DNA from: Ziziphus jujuba
Lineage: Eukaryota; Streptophyta; Magnoliopsida; Rosales; Rhamnaceae
DNA length: 64,000 bases
Direction: 5' to 3'
Assembly: GCF_031755915.1 (NCBI RefSeq)
Contig: NC_083388.1
Coordinates: 27,063,001 to 27,127,000, forward strand
Shown here: in pieces, positions 11,501 to 23,769 of the stretch
Layout: each line of letters begins with the position of its first letter
How positions within the stretch are numbered: position 1 is the first letter of the stretch
Made by a program: the position numbers and the translations under genes
Notes under the pieces: model-generated
The model's input: only the letters and a program-made list of their open reading frames with translations
What the model was told of the DNA's origin: nothing
The model's database searches: none

Positions 11501-12665
11501 ATGGCTTTTTCATCTATATTAACAACAAATAAAGCCCATATGGCTTCCCCATTGCTGATACTTGGGTTGTTATCCAGCCTCGTAATATCAGGTATATACA
11601 TGTAGTCTTTAATCATTAGCATCTTTCATATTGTACTATATGGTTAATTTTTTCCTAATATATATATAGCTAGATTATATGTAAAACTAATTAACTCATC
11701 ACAAAATTTCAGGTGTACAATCAATTGGAGTTTGCTATGGAAGAAATGGAAACAATTTACCACCTGCAAGTGAAGTTGTACAACTCCTCAAAAGCAATGG
11801 AATTACAGGGGTGAGAATCTACGAACCAAACCAGCCAACTCTCCAAGCCCTCAAGGGATCAAACATTGAAGTCACCATCGGCATCCTCAACCAGAACCTA
11901 CAGCCCCTTACCAATCCTGCAACCGCAACAGAATGGGTCCAAAACAATGTCAGAGCCTACTCGCCCGATGTCAAATTCCGGTACATCGCAGTCGGGAACG
12001 AAGTCCATCCTGGAAATGAAGCAACCAACCATCTCCTCCCTGCCATCCAGAACATCCACAATGCAATCAAAGCAGCAAACTTGCAGGACCAAATCAAAGT
12101 GTCAACAGCAATCGACACAACTTTGTTGGCCAACACCTTTCCGCCATCGAATGCGGAATTCAGCGGACCAGCAAGTTCATTCATCAAACCAATCATCACA
12201 TTCCTAGCCAACAATGGCTCACCTTTACTAGCCAATATCTACACCTACTTCGGCCGCGTCGATACCCCGAATGATATCAGCCTTCCCTATGCCTTGTTCA
12301 CTTCACCGGGAGTCGTTTTCCAAGACCAAAACACGAAACTCGATTACCGGAATTTGTTCGATGCTCTGCTCGATTCTCTGTACACTGCTCTTGAGAAAGC
12401 AGGGGCACCAAACTTGCAGGTTGTGGTATCGGAGAGCGGTTGGCCGTCAGCAGGTGGTACTGAAGCAAGTGTTGAGAACGCAGGGACTTATTATAAGAAT
12501 TTCATAAACCATGTGAAAAATGGGACTCCAAAGAAAAAGGGAGCGATTGAAGCTTATCTTTTTGCATTGTTTGATGAGAACCAGAAAGGTGGTGATGAAA
12601 TTGAGAAGCATTTTGGCATTTTCAATGCTAATAAACAACAGAAATACCAACTTAGCTTCAATTAG
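11501..12665 (+). CDS. Glucan endo-1,3-beta-glucosidase (GH17), copy C, two exons
   Basis: Intact paralogue of copy B with the same structure. Exon 1 is 11501-11591 and exon 2 is 11713-12665, with a phase 1 intron (TCAG|GTATAT ... TTTCAG|GTGT), giving 347 residues. Exon 1 begins MAFSS and encodes a signal peptide very like that of copy B. The mature part starts at SIGVCYG. Expected catalytic residues are Glu127 (VGNEV) and Glu271 (SESGWPS). The C-terminus is YQLSFN, with no vacuolar-type extension, so secretion to the apoplast is inferred. Exon 2 is visibly richer in G and C than the flanks. A possible polyadenylation signal AATAAA lies about 60 nt past the stop. No frame breaks were seen. 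Confidence 0.95.
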
Positions 12666-13632
12666 ATACTTATGGAGTTCTATAAAATAATACCATATTT
12701 TGGTACATGTATTAAAGTTTGGTTTAAATAAAGAGTGCCTCCTGTGCCCGATAAATTTCCTTTCATTTATGTGTATGAACTTCTTGTCTAGTTGAAGAAA
12801 AAAGACATATATGCATTCGGCTTTCAGATAAGTTGAATTGTATTAATAATCATAATTCAGCTAATAACCCTCTATGAAGTTGATTTTTTTTATATTAAAA
12901 AAAAAAATTGTTCATTCTACATACTATTTGTTTCTCGGGAAAAAAAATTCCACATGCTACTTGAAACGAAACGACCAGTACTGGTTAAACCTTAGTCTTT
13001 GTTTGACTTTTTCTTCTTTTCTGCCGGTAAAATAGAAATTTAAAATATTATATTTGTTCGCTGTATTTTTATCGATTAAAATATAAGGTACGAATAAATT
13101 ACCAAAAATATATGTATATATAAAGGTGCCAATAAATTAACTTGCAAAATCATGAGGTATTATTATTATTATTTTTATGTGGTATAAATTGGTCAAACTG
13201 CCTTCTTAAACAACAATAATAATAAAGTTTTCTATTACCAAAAATACTAGTAAAAGTTTGACCTATTATGTTTATGTGCCGCCGGTCCATGGTCTCCAAA
13301 CATTATATTTTTAGTAAAGAAAAATATAGAAAATCTCACAAAATAAAAAGAAAAGGAAATATACAAATTTCCTTAGTTGTTGATGATCAAGTTCATGAAT
13401 TTTTTCAACCAAAAAAAATTGTTTATTTCTTAATTATGTGGATTTGGCTCTTATTTTCCAAACAAACGTTAAATTAATTATATAGAAAATCCATTTCTTT
13501 CCCGAAACAATAATTTTGGGAAAAGGAAAGATTATAACTTTCCCTTTCTCAAAATTAATTGGTAATTTCCAATTAATTTCTAAATTTGTTTTTTTAAGTA
13601 TGGTAATTTTTTTTCTCTATTTAATAAAATAG
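12666..13632. other. Spacer and putative promoter of copy D (duplicated unit 1 begins here)
   Basis: From about 12822 the sequence resembles 21779-22520: a GTTGAATTG..TT.ATAATCATAATT segment, then CTTTGTTTGA and AAAATATAAGGTA segments in the same order. It is therefore the left part of a duplicated block. An open frame at 13268-13477 is AT-rich and has no recognisable domain. Confidence 0.6.
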
Positions 13633-15476
13633 ATGGCAAGGCATAAAGCATTAACATGCGAATTGGTTTGCTGGATAATGGCTATGGTCGGTTTGTTGGT
13701 GGGTGCTGTTATAGCCGTCGTAATACTCATCACCTCCCAACAACCAGGTATGTTTCATTATGTTTTATAGGTTTGTTTTTAGTCTGTAAATTTGTGAATA
13801 GTCAGTATATTATATGGGTATGTACGTATTTTTGAACAAAAATTTGTTTTCGGCGTAAGGAAAAGTATGTGATTTTTAAACAAAAAAGTTTAAAATACAT
13901 ATTAAATGTATTGTTATATTATGGATGTGAAAAAAAAAAAATTAAATAAATAATTTTAATTATTTTTTCTCTTTTATGACAATATAAAAAAATGTGTATA
14001 AAAATATTTATATTTTATTTTATTTTTTTAATACATTAAACTGTTAGTATCTTATTTACTGTCTTGTATTTTGTAGTTTATAACATATTATACACCTATT
14101 CACGTAATTTTTTGTTCGTATTTTTAAATAAATAATTTATATACATACGTATTTTTGCTGTATTCAACTAACTATGGTTTAAACATTATGATTTTTTTTT
14201 ATTTTTTTTTAGAATTGTTTTCTCAATTTACGTGATAATTGATTGACCTTACCTCAAACGTTAAAAAAAATAAAATAAATAAAATAAAAATAAAAATAAA
14301 AGTGTGCTGTGTGACTGTTCTAACAGAGTGTAGACACTATCAGTGTTCTCCGTAACTCAACCAAAAACTTATTACATTCCTTATAATAAACGTTATGAAG
14401 ATATTTAATTATATGTGTTTTTTTTTTTTTAAAGAATTGTTTTCTCAAGTGTTGCTATTATTTTATTGTTTTATTTTCTTTTTTTATTTCATCCAAACTT
14501 GGTAACTTTGATTTTATTCTTTTATGCAGCTTCTGCACAATCTATAGGTGTTTGCTATGGACAAGTAGCCAACAATTTACCACCAGAACCTGAAGTTATA
14601 AAGCTCTACCATTCCAATCGCATTGGAAAGATGAGAATTTACAATCCAAATCATTCGGTCCTCGAAGCACTCAGATTAAGCAACATAGAACTCATCGTGG
14701 GAGTTGCTAATGAAGACCTCCAATCCATTGCCAACTCTGCGACAGATTGGGTGCAGAGGAACATTCTGCCTTATGCTCCTGATGTTAAGTTTAAATATAT
14801 AGCGGTTGGAAACGAGATAAAGCCGCAAAATGCAGAATCATCATATGTTCTACCAGCTATGCAGAACATATACAATGAACTTGTTGCTGCAAACTTACAA
14901 ACCCAAATCAAGGTTTCAACAGCAATTGACCTTTCTTTGCTAGGAAGCTCATATCCACCATCATCAGGCTTATTCAGTGCCACTGCAGCTCCATATATAA
15001 GCCCAATCATTGGCTTCCTTGCAAACACTAATGCACCACTTCTTGCCAATGTTTATACCTATTTCGGCTACTTAGCGGACCCAGCAAACATCAAGCTAAG
15101 CTATGCTTTGTTTACTGAACCAGGAGTGGTGGTAAGAGATGGTCAATTTGGGTACCAAAATTTGTTTGGTGCTATTGTGGATACACTTTACTATGCTGTT
15201 GAAAAAGCTGGTGGACCAAATGTGGAGATTGTTGTATCAGAGAGTGGTTGGCCGTCAGAAGGTGGAGAAGCAGCTACTGTGGATAATGCAACTACTTATC
15301 TAAGAAATTTGATTGGTAATGTGAAAGGTGGGACTCCAAGGAAACCTGGAAAGGCTATAGAGACTTATTTGTTTGCTATGTTTGATGAAAATCAGAAAGG
15401 TCCTGCAGAAACTGAGAGGCATTTTGGTCTCTTTTCTCCAGATCAAGTGCTCAAGTACCAGATTAGTTTTGATTAG
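13633..15476 (+). CDS. Glucan endo-1,3-beta-glucosidase (GH17), copy D, two exons
   Basis: Intact GH17 enzyme. Exon 1 is 13633-13747 and exon 2 is 14530-15476, with a 782-nt phase 1 intron (CCAG|GTATG ... ATGCAG|CTTC), giving 353 residues. Exon 1 does not resemble that of copies B and C. It encodes MARHKALTCE followed by a hydrophobic stretch of about 23 residues ending near ILITSQQP, then ASAQSIGVCYG. This could be a signal peptide with a long charged N-region or an uncleaved signal anchor. Expected catalytic residues are Glu134 (VGNEI; the usual motif is VGNEV) and Glu276 (SESGWPS). The C-terminus is YQISFD. It is nearly identical over long stretches to broken copy E. A start inside the intron is possible but would lack a conserved signal peptide. 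Confidence 0.92.
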
Positions 15477-15659
15477 GAAAGTTTTGCTTACTATTAGTTT
15501 ACAAATGGCGAGATTTTTTTTTTTTTTTCCTTATTATTGTTGTTATTTTGATTTATATAGCATTGATTTTAGGACTACAAGCAAATAACTAAAGGCAGAA
15601 AGGTTATAAATTTTGTTATGTTTCAGCAATAACAGTACTTTCATATATAAGATTCTTTT
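15477..15659. other. 3' flank of glucanase copy D
   Basis: AT-rich 3' flank with a poly-T run, similar to the flank of copy E. No gene is seen. Confidence 0.6.
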
Positions 15660-15890
15660 TTACGTATTTTGTTCTTTGGTCTTCTGAGCCAACATTGCAT
15701 TGTACTCTTCCCCGGCTTTATTAGTTTCCAGTTTCTTTTACCTTTGGAATTTTCAGCTTTCTTGCTGTCCAAACGAAGTTTTGTCCATTCAATTTGTTTC
15801 TTTAGCCCCTCCATATATCTTCAATGTTTTCTCCTCATGCTTTTTCTGTAGAGCATTTCTAGTCCCAGTGGGTTTTCAACTGAATACCAA
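15660..15890 (-). pseudogene. Decayed copy of exon 2 of the 90-residue coiled-coil gene
   Basis: Reading the minus strand, this segment is clearly similar to exon 2 of the intact gene at 30169-30401. Shared stretches include TTCTTTGGTCTTCT.AGCC, GCATTGTACTCTTCCC and GTCCATTCAATTTGTTTC on the plus strand. It has an internal deletion of roughly 30 nt and several small indels that break the frame. No exon 1 counterpart is visible. The copia element inserted about 60 bp away, on the side where exon 1 would have been. Confidence 0.8.
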
Positions 15891-15951
15891 TAATAATCAA
15901 TATTCAAATCCAAACATATGTCCACAATATGAAAGTGAAGCATATAATTCC

Positions 15952-16235
15952 TGTTGAAGTATATTAGTTAGAGTTAGTGACATGGCAATGTTAGTTAATA
16001 AAACAATTGTTTAGTTTTGGCAAGTTTTCAAGTTGTTAGTACAGGTCAGCAGTTGTTAGTTATACTACCTTGTTAGTTATACTACCTGTATTAATAGTGT
16101 TTCACGTGTAACTGTTGGTATTCAAGAAAAATCAATTAAAGTTTTACAATTTTGTTTTTCTTTCTTTCTATCTTTCTCTCTTCTTCCCTTCAACATTGTC
16201 TTTCATTTTCCTTCTATCCAAACACAACTTTTACA
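15952..16235 (+). repeat. 5' LTR of the copia element
   Basis: 284 bp, TGTTGA...TTTTACA. It contains a 17-bp tandem duplication (TTGTTAGTTATACTACC) absent from the 3' LTR. A CT-rich tract precedes the 3' end. Confidence 0.95.
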
Positions 16236-16250
16236 TGGTATCAGAGCGAG
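16236..16250 (+). other. Primer-binding site
   Basis: TGGTATCAGAGCGAG directly follows the 5' LTR. It is complementary to the 3' end of plant initiator tRNA-Met, as is usual for copia elements. Confidence 0.9.
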
Positions 16251-16273
16251 ATTGACGATCCAATAAATCAAAA

Positions 16274-19200
16274 ATGGAAAATCCAGGAGTTTCGAACATC
16301 ATAAACTCGTTTGCAAGTCTGATTTCTGATAAGAATGAAAATTCTTTGGTTACAGTATCTCCATTTTCTAGTAGCATTCTGAAGCTTAACAGTGAAAATT
16401 TCTTGGTGTGGAAGTCACAAATTCTTCCTATATTACGAGGTCACAAGCTTGATAAGTTTGTACTGACTGATGAGCCAGAGTTCATGCAAGTATTTGTGTT
16501 TAGTGATGCAGAGGTTAATGATCACAGTTTGTCTAGGTTTTTTGTTGAGCAGCAAGTTTGGATTTTGCAAGATCAGCTACTGCTAGGCTGGTTAACTACT
16601 GCAATTGAAGTTGAAGAGCTTGCAGATCTAGTAGGATTGAAAACCTGAAGACGTTTATGGATCACAATTGAGGAAACTTATTCTTGTCATTCTGAGGTTT
16701 TTATGTTGCAACTTCGAAATGAGTTACAGACAACCAAGAAAGGCTCAATGAAGATTCTAGATTATTGCAAAAAGATGAAGAAAATTGCTGACAAGATGTG
16801 TTCTAGTGGTTTTCTGGTCTCTAAAAGAGAATTAGTCATGTGCATCTTGAATGGCTTAGGGCCTGAATTTGAAATAGTTCGTGTAAACTACACTAGTAGA
16901 CCTCCTTTACCTAGCCTTCAAGAGGTAAAGCATTTTCTCTCTCACTATGAAACAACTATTGAACAGAATAATATTGTGGTCATGTTTCATTCTGCAAATC
17001 TGGTGTCTGCTTTCAATAATCAATTGACTCTAGGCTCTAGTAATACTTTACCATCATCATCTACTACTTTGAATACTTCTAATCATGCTAACTCATCCAT
17101 TCATAAAGGCTATAGTACTGGAAAGTCTGGTTTTATGAAAGAGGGAGTTTTGAAGATTTTCATGGTAAAGGGTACTATGGAAGAGGTAGAGGTAGAGGTC
17201 GAAACCATAGAAATTGGAGACCACAGTGTCAAATCTGTGGGATTGTTGGTCATCTGGCTAGTGTGTGTTACTACAGAGATTCAAATTCTGGAAATTCTGT
17301 TTTTCAAGGAATTCATGGACATAACTATGCACCTAATTCTATTGGCTATAATGCTCAGTTCTCACAGTTGAATAATCCAGCAATGCTAAGTTCTTCTGTT
17401 TTTAGTGGTTCTGGATTAATAACTCGACCTATTGTTCCAACACACAATGGTGGCTTACCTATAAGTGCAGCTGGGTATAATTCTCTTGTTTCTTATCCAC
17501 AAATGGTCACTAGAGAATTTCAAAGTGGGAATGGACAGATTATTCCTCATCAGAATTTTCACAATTCAAATATTAAGTCTGTTGGAAGTGGATATTCAGG
17601 ACAAGCTTCTGCTAATGTTGTCACCACACCAGTTTTGGTTGGAGATCCAAATTGGTATTTGGATAGTGGTGCAACAAATCATGTTGTTGTAGATGGTGGT
17701 AATCTTATGCACCAGGTTGATTACAGTGGTAACAACAAGCTTTTCGTTAGCAATGGTCAAAGTCTTGACATTGCTAGTGTAGGTAATACACTGATTCCCT
17801 CTCTCACTTGTCCCAATTATGTTTTGTTTCTGCAAAATGTTCTCATTGTTCCAACAATAGCAAAAAAAAATTTGAGTATATCAAAATTGGTATGTGACAA
17901 CAATATAATAGTTGAATTTGATAAACATAATTGCTTCATTAAGGACAAACAAATGGGGAAGGTGGTGCTTCACGGATTACTTGAAGATGGACTTTACAAA
18001 TTACAAATACCTTACAAGGACACAAGTCAAAATGTTAGGATTCTCTTTGGATCAAAGTCTACAGCCTTTAAGGAAACTAGTAGCAACTTAGTAATGAATA
18101 AGGCAATGTGTGTACTATCTGGTGCTATCTCATCTATACAAAAAGAGTGTTTTGTATCAAAAGATTGTAATTCTTCAGAAATTCATACAAATTATACTAC
18201 ATACAGACCTGTTGGTGTGATTTTACTTCTTTCTGATTCTACTAAGGAGTCAAATGTATCAGATTCCTCACAAACTGGTCAGTTCTGTTTGAATACTAGT
18301 TGTCTTGATTTTGATGTACTGCACCAAAGCTAGGACATGCTATGTACTGCACCAAAGGCTAGGACATGCTTCAAAGGCTGCCATAAACAAAGTGTTGTCT
18401 TTGTATAAACCATATTTGAATATAAATAAAAGTTTAGCTTTTTGTGAAGCTTGTCAGCTTGGAAAAAATCATCTCTGTCATTTTCCCTTGTCAAATTCGA
18501 AAGCTTCAGCTCCACTTGAACTGGTACACACTGATGTTTGGGGACCTGCTGCAACAGTTTCTAAAGAAGGGTATCGATATTATATACACTTCATTGATGA
18601 CTACTCCAGGTTTACTTGGATTTATCCCATGACAGTAAAATCAGAAGCTTTATCTATTTTTAAGCATTTTCATGTCATGGTGGAAAGACTGTTTGATACA
18701 AAACTTAAGATGGTTTAGTCAGATTGGGGTGGTGAATACAGATGTTTTCTTCCTTATTTACAACAGGTTGGTATAAAGTTCAGGCATTCATGCCTTTACA
18801 TGCATCAACAAAATGGTAGAGCTGAGAGAAAACACAGACACATTGTTGAGGTTGGTTTGTCTTTTCTTACTCAAGCACACATGCCACTTCTATAGTGGTG
18901 GGAAGCCTTTACTTCAGCAGTTTATGTAATTAACAGGCTTCTGACTGCCATTCTTGGTTTTCACAGTCCTTTTGAATTGCTGTTTAAGAAAGTACCTAAC
19001 TATGCTTTTCTAAAGGTTTTTGGAAGTGCTTGTTTTCCTTTCCTCAGACCTTTTCAGAATCACAAGTTTCAATTTCATACTGAGAAATGTGTGTTCATTG
19101 GTTACAGTGATGATCATAAAGGTTACAAATGCATGTCTTCTTCTGGCAAGATTTATATTGCTCGAAGTGTGAATTTTAATAAAAAGGAGTTTCCTTTTTC

Positions 19201-21098
19201 TACTGGTTTCTTACAAACTAGTTCAACAGATAAGTCTAAACTTCACAAAACTCAGGTTTCAACAGCTCCTCTAGTCCTTCTTAAATCATTGCCACAACAT
19301 TGTACTTCAGACTCTATTTTATCAACTAGAAGTCCCAGTTCAGGCAGCTTAAATAACTCTCCAATTCTGAATTTAGGAAATCATAATCAGTCTGACATAC
19401 ATTTGGAATCTAAGTTGTCTATGGACCCTTTAGAAACTTCAACAACAGTGTCAAATGTGAATCAAAATCCATCTCAGAAAACTATTTCAACTCATCCTAT
19501 GCAAACACGATCTAAGAGTGGAGTTTCCAAACCCAAAGTGTTTGCTCTTACTCAACAAGCTGCAGATTCAGTTGATGTTGAACCAGTTAGTGTTACTGAT
19601 GCTTTAACAAATCCAAGGTGGAAAGCAGCAATGGATCAGGAATATAGAGCACTTGTTAAAAACAACACTTGGTCTTTGGTTCCCTATCATCCTGGAATGA
19701 ATCTCATTGGTCACAAATGGATTTTTCGAGTAAAAAGAAATGCTGATGGAACTGTTCAGAGGTACAAGGCAAGGCTTATTGCAAAAGGGTTTCATCAATA
19801 ACCTGGATTTGATTTCAATGAAATTTTTAGTCCAGTGATAAAGCCTACCACTATAAGATTAGTGCTTAGTCTTGCTATTTCACACAATTGGGAGGTAAGA
19901 CAACTAGACTTTAATAATGCATTTCTTAATGGTGATCTTCAAGAAACAGTTTATCTCACTCAACCACAAGGATATGAGGATAAACAATTTCCAACACATG
20001 TGTGTCAGCTCCATAAGGCTTTATATGGCCTTAAACAAGCACCACGTGCTTGGTTTGAAAAATTGAAGGGTGCTCTACTAAGCAAGGGTTTTGTTAATAC
20101 AATTTCTGACTCCTCTTTGTTTGTTTTAAAGACCAAAACTGCATATACTTTAGTTTTAGTATATGTAGATGACATTATTGTCACTGGTTCTAATGGAGCA
20201 GCAAATTCAGCAACTTATCTCAGATTTGAATTCTCAATTTTCTCTTAAAGACTTGGGACACTTGAGTTACTTTCTTGGTATTGAAGCTACAAGAAACAGT
20301 AAGGGCATGCTGTTAACACAGACAAAATATATACTTGATCTGCTTAAAAAGACTAAAATGGATGGAGCTAGGCCCTCACCATCACCTATGGTTTCGAATA
20401 AGTCTTTATCTTTGGAAAAGGGAGATATTTTGTCAAATCCTGAGTTGTATCGAAGTACCATTGGTGCTCTTCAATATCTTATATTGACCAGACCTAATAT
20501 TAGTTTTACAGTGAATAAACTCAGTCAATTTGTGCAAGCTCCAACATCTTTACATTGGGATGCTTGTAAACGATTGTTAAGATACTTAAAAGGCACTACA
20601 ACACATGGCTTGTTCATCAAGTCAACAATGAAACTTGCTGTTCATGGATTTTCAGACTCAAATTGGGCAAGTGATCGAACAGACAGAAGATCAACAAGTG
20701 GTTATGGAATTTTTCTAGGTTCAAATCTTATTTCATGGAGGTCCAAGAAGCAGCAAGTTGTAGCTCGTTCAAGCACTTAGGCAGAGTATAGAGCCCTGGC
20801 TCACATCACCTCAGAACTATGTTGGTTACAAAATTTGATCAAGGAGCTGGAACTTCAGTTACCAATTCCTATAATTTGGACTGACAGTCTTAGTGTAGCA
20901 GCTTTAGCAGAAAATCCAGTTCTACATCAAAGGACCAAACATATCGAGATAGACATGCATTTTGTCAGGGATAAAGTCTTGGAAAAATCTCTCCAAATTC
21001 GATATGTGCCTACTCGAGATCAGATTGCTGATGTGTTTACAAAGAGTTTAGGAACTTCCAGGTTTCTCTATCTAAAGAATAAGCTTGGAGTTGTTTAG
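16274..21098 (+). pseudogene. Copia Gag-Pol polyprotein gene, broken
   Basis: Gag begins MENPGVSN at 16274. A CCHC zinc knuckle (C-X2-C-X4-H-X4-C) lies at about 17231-17272. The protease motif DSGA is at about 17661, the GAG-pre-integrase segment LHQRLGHAS at about 18352, the integrase motifs HTDVWGPA (about 18529) and DDYSRFTW (about 18595), the reverse transcriptase motif YVDDI at about 20163, and an RNase H segment from about 20650. Breaks include a TGA at 16646, a frameshift between about 17140 and 17260, and a stop at 18331 created next to a short tandem duplication (about 18317-18375). Further stops occur at 18716, 18893, 19799 and 20778, with a frameshift near 20200-20250. No intact polyprotein can be made. 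Confidence 0.93.
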
Positions 21099-21266
21099 AC
21101 TACTTAATTCGAGTATTTTGGAATTTCAACTCATTCTCTGACTTACTTAACACTCAAGCAAAAAGGGAATTTTTCTACAACATGGTTCACTTCTTATGTG
21201 CTGCAACTTCTGCTGATTTACTATTTTCAAACTCCCATTTTGTTTCATATGGTTTAACAAAATATG

Positions 21267-21280
21267 AGTTTGAGGGGGAA
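21267..21280 (+). other. Polypurine tract
   Basis: GAGTTTGAGGGGGAA-type purine-rich tract immediately before the 3' LTR, the expected plus-strand primer. Confidence 0.85.
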
Positions 21281-21547
21281 TGTTGAAGTATATTAGTTAG
21301 AGTTAGTGACGTGGCAATGTTAGTTAATAAAACAGTTGTTTAGTTTTGGCAAGTTGTCAAGTTGTTAGTATAGGTCAGCAGTTGTTAGTTATACTACCTA
21401 TATTAATAGTGTTTCACGTGTAACTGTTGGTATTCAAGAAAAATCAATTACAGTTTTACAATTTTGTTTTTCTTTCTTTCTATCTTTCTCTCTTCTTCCC
21501 TTCGATATTTTCTTTCATTTTCCTTCTATCCAAACACAACTTTTACA
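21281..21547 (+). repeat. 3' LTR of the copia element
   Basis: 267 bp with the same termini as the 5' LTR. It is followed by the target duplication ATTCC at 21548-21552. Confidence 0.95.
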
Positions 21548-21778
21548 ATTCCTAATCTAATTCCTATCATTATTAAACAAGATTGACGCGTGATTGTTAT
21601 TTTTATAATAAGATCACCTATTTTTTTATTAACCTTTTGCTCTTGCGGTCCTAGGGGGTGTTATATCAACCTTTCAGTTTCTACGTTAGTTACGTTAGAA
21701 AAATAAAATTAAAATTAAATAAAATAAAAACTTATTCAGATCTCAGATGAGCTGATTTTTATTTTATTTTTGGTGAAT
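21548..21778. other. Tail of duplicated unit 1 and unit junction
   Basis: About 21552-21665 resembles 30530-30620 downstream of copy E (shared ATAAGATCACCTATTTTT and AGGGGGTGTTA/AGAGGGTGTTA). The junction with unit 2 lies between about 21665 and 21779. Confidence 0.55.
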
Positions 21779-22117
21779 GATATGAGTTGAATTGCATTGA
21801 TAATCATAATTTAGCTAACCCTCCATAAAGCTAAGGTTTTTTTTTTTTTTTTTTAACTAACGTTCATTCTACATAATATTTGTCACCCAAAAAAAAAAAA
21901 ATCTGCATATATAGTATTTGAATCGATACGACTAATACTAATTAAAAAGCCTAGTCTTTGTTTGAATTTATATCCATAGCCGTCGGGGAAAAGAGAATTT
22001 TTACATATTATATTGTTCTATGTACTTTTATCAATCAAAATATAAGGTATGGATAAATTAACGCGCAAAGTCATGGGTATTATTATTTACCCAAAAAAAA
22101 AAAAAAAGAGTCATGGG

Positions 22118-22121
22118 TATT

Positions 22122-22165
<44 letters not shown>
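22118..22165. repeat. (ATT)n microsatellite
   Basis: Around 14-15 ATT repeats. The corresponding place in unit 1 (near 13155) has only about four, so this tract expanded after duplication. Confidence 0.95.
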
Positions 22166-23769
22166 GTGATATAAAAGCTGGTCTCAAATTTTGTTGGAAC
22201 TGGCTTCTTTCCTTTTGGACCCATTTTGTGTTGCGTGCCACCAGGCCCAAGATCGCCAATCATTATTTTTTATTAGAAAAAATAGAAATTCTTTCCAAAT
22301 AAAAAGTAAAGGAAATAATACAAATTTCCTTAGTTGTTGATGATAATATGAATTAGGCAGCTACATAGTCGGTAATTGCCAAATTTCTGTCAGCGACTTA
22401 ATTATGGGATTGGGCTCCTACTTTCCAAATTTATTAGAACCCAAAAATTTACCAAAGATTAAAATCCATCACTTTCCAAAAACAAGAAATATGGGAAATA
22501 GGATAAGGCAGAGATTAGATTAGGGGTGGATAGGGTTCAGTTTAGATCAGTTTTATCTGAAAATTCCAACCGAACCAATCATTCGGCTATCTTTATAATG
22601 TTATCCGAACCAACCCGATGAGAAGTGGAAACCCGATACTTAACTGAGTAAATGGGTCAGTTTGGTTCGGGTTTGGGCATATCAGTAGGCCTCTGATTTT
22701 GGGCTTGATTTCATATTAGTAGGCCTAAGCTTATCTTTGGGCCTATAATTTTCGATCTATTTTTTAACAGATGGGGTTGGGCCTATTTTTAGGCCTATAA
22801 TTTTAGGCCTACTTTCATACCTATACCTATCTCATCCAATTTTTTAGGTATGAAATGACCAACTTTTAGGTATGAAATGGGCAATTTTTTTTTGAATGGG
22901 CAATCTTGGACCTTTTTGGTTTTAGACCTAATAAAACAACTTACATTTCTTATACATAAACAAATAAACAAATAAACAAAATTACATAAAAAAAAAATTA
23001 CATTTCTATTTGCAGCTGCATCTCTCTCAAGTATAATAAATTATAAATAATCAAATACAAGCATTTAACTAAATATTACAGGCTTACAAGACACTACAGA
23101 TACAAATTTAAAATACTAATGTCATGTTTAATAATACAAATACAAATTGATCAAGAATTCAACATATATCAAAGGGAAAATTGAAAATTAAGAAATGCAA
23201 TGCCACTGCTAGTTTGCAATTGTCACGGCCAAAAAAGAGAATGAGAAATGCAAACACAAAATACAAAAATCAAAATAACAAATTAGAATTCCAAAGTGTC
23301 ACTGTCACTACCATTCCAACAGCCACTACCATTCTCCTATTGCCACTATCAAACCCTTCAAAAATCCAAAGCCACTCTCTTATTGCCACTGCCATTACCA
23401 AAACCTCCACTGCCACTGTCACAAAGCCTACAATCACAAAGGAAACCAAATAAATTAAACCAATACAAAATTAGTTTAATAATGTGATAATTATTAAGAA
23501 ATAAAAAATAAAACAAAGAGTTACTTTCATCATTGTCAAAAGCTTTCAAGTTTGGCTTTGGCATCAATCCTTTTTGTTGCCGCTGTCCATCCACTCCATA
23601 GTGCACAATCAATCCTTTTTGTTGCTGCTATTCGGATATGCTGTCACTGTTTGGCTTTGGCATAAGTCTTAGAGTGACACCAAACAGAAGCAAATGTCAT
23701 AAAAGCATTCAAAAATAATATGATTGGCATATAAGAAAACAATAATTGCAGTTGCATATTACATTACCT

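Larger units (their letters stand above)
15952..21547 (+). mobile_element. Ty1-copia LTR retrotransposon, full length but defective
   Basis: LTRs of 284 and 267 bp (15952-16235 and 21281-21547) begin TGTTGAAG and end TTTTACA. The element is flanked by a perfect 5-bp target duplication ATTCC (15947-15951 and 21548-21552). A primer-binding site TGGTATCAGAGC, matching initiator tRNA-Met, starts at 16236. A polypurine tract GAGGGGGAA lies just before the 3' LTR. Internal domains run gag, zinc knuckle, protease, integrase, reverse transcriptase, RNase H, which is the copia order. Several stops and frameshifts make it non-autonomous today. By eye the LTRs differ at about 9 positions plus one 17-bp tandem duplication in the 5' LTR, pointing to an insertion that is neither brand new nor ancient. 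Confidence 0.95.
12822..21665 (+). repeat. Duplicated block, unit 1 (glucanase D plus 3' part of coiled-coil gene), expanded by a copia element
   Basis: Without the copia insertion (15952-21547) this unit is about 3.2 kb. Its order is spacer, glucanase D, decayed exon of the coiled-coil gene, then a tail with ATAAGATCACCTATTTTT. The same order recurs in unit 2 (21779-30620 minus the hAT element). The units are head to tail on the same strand. Confidence 0.75.
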
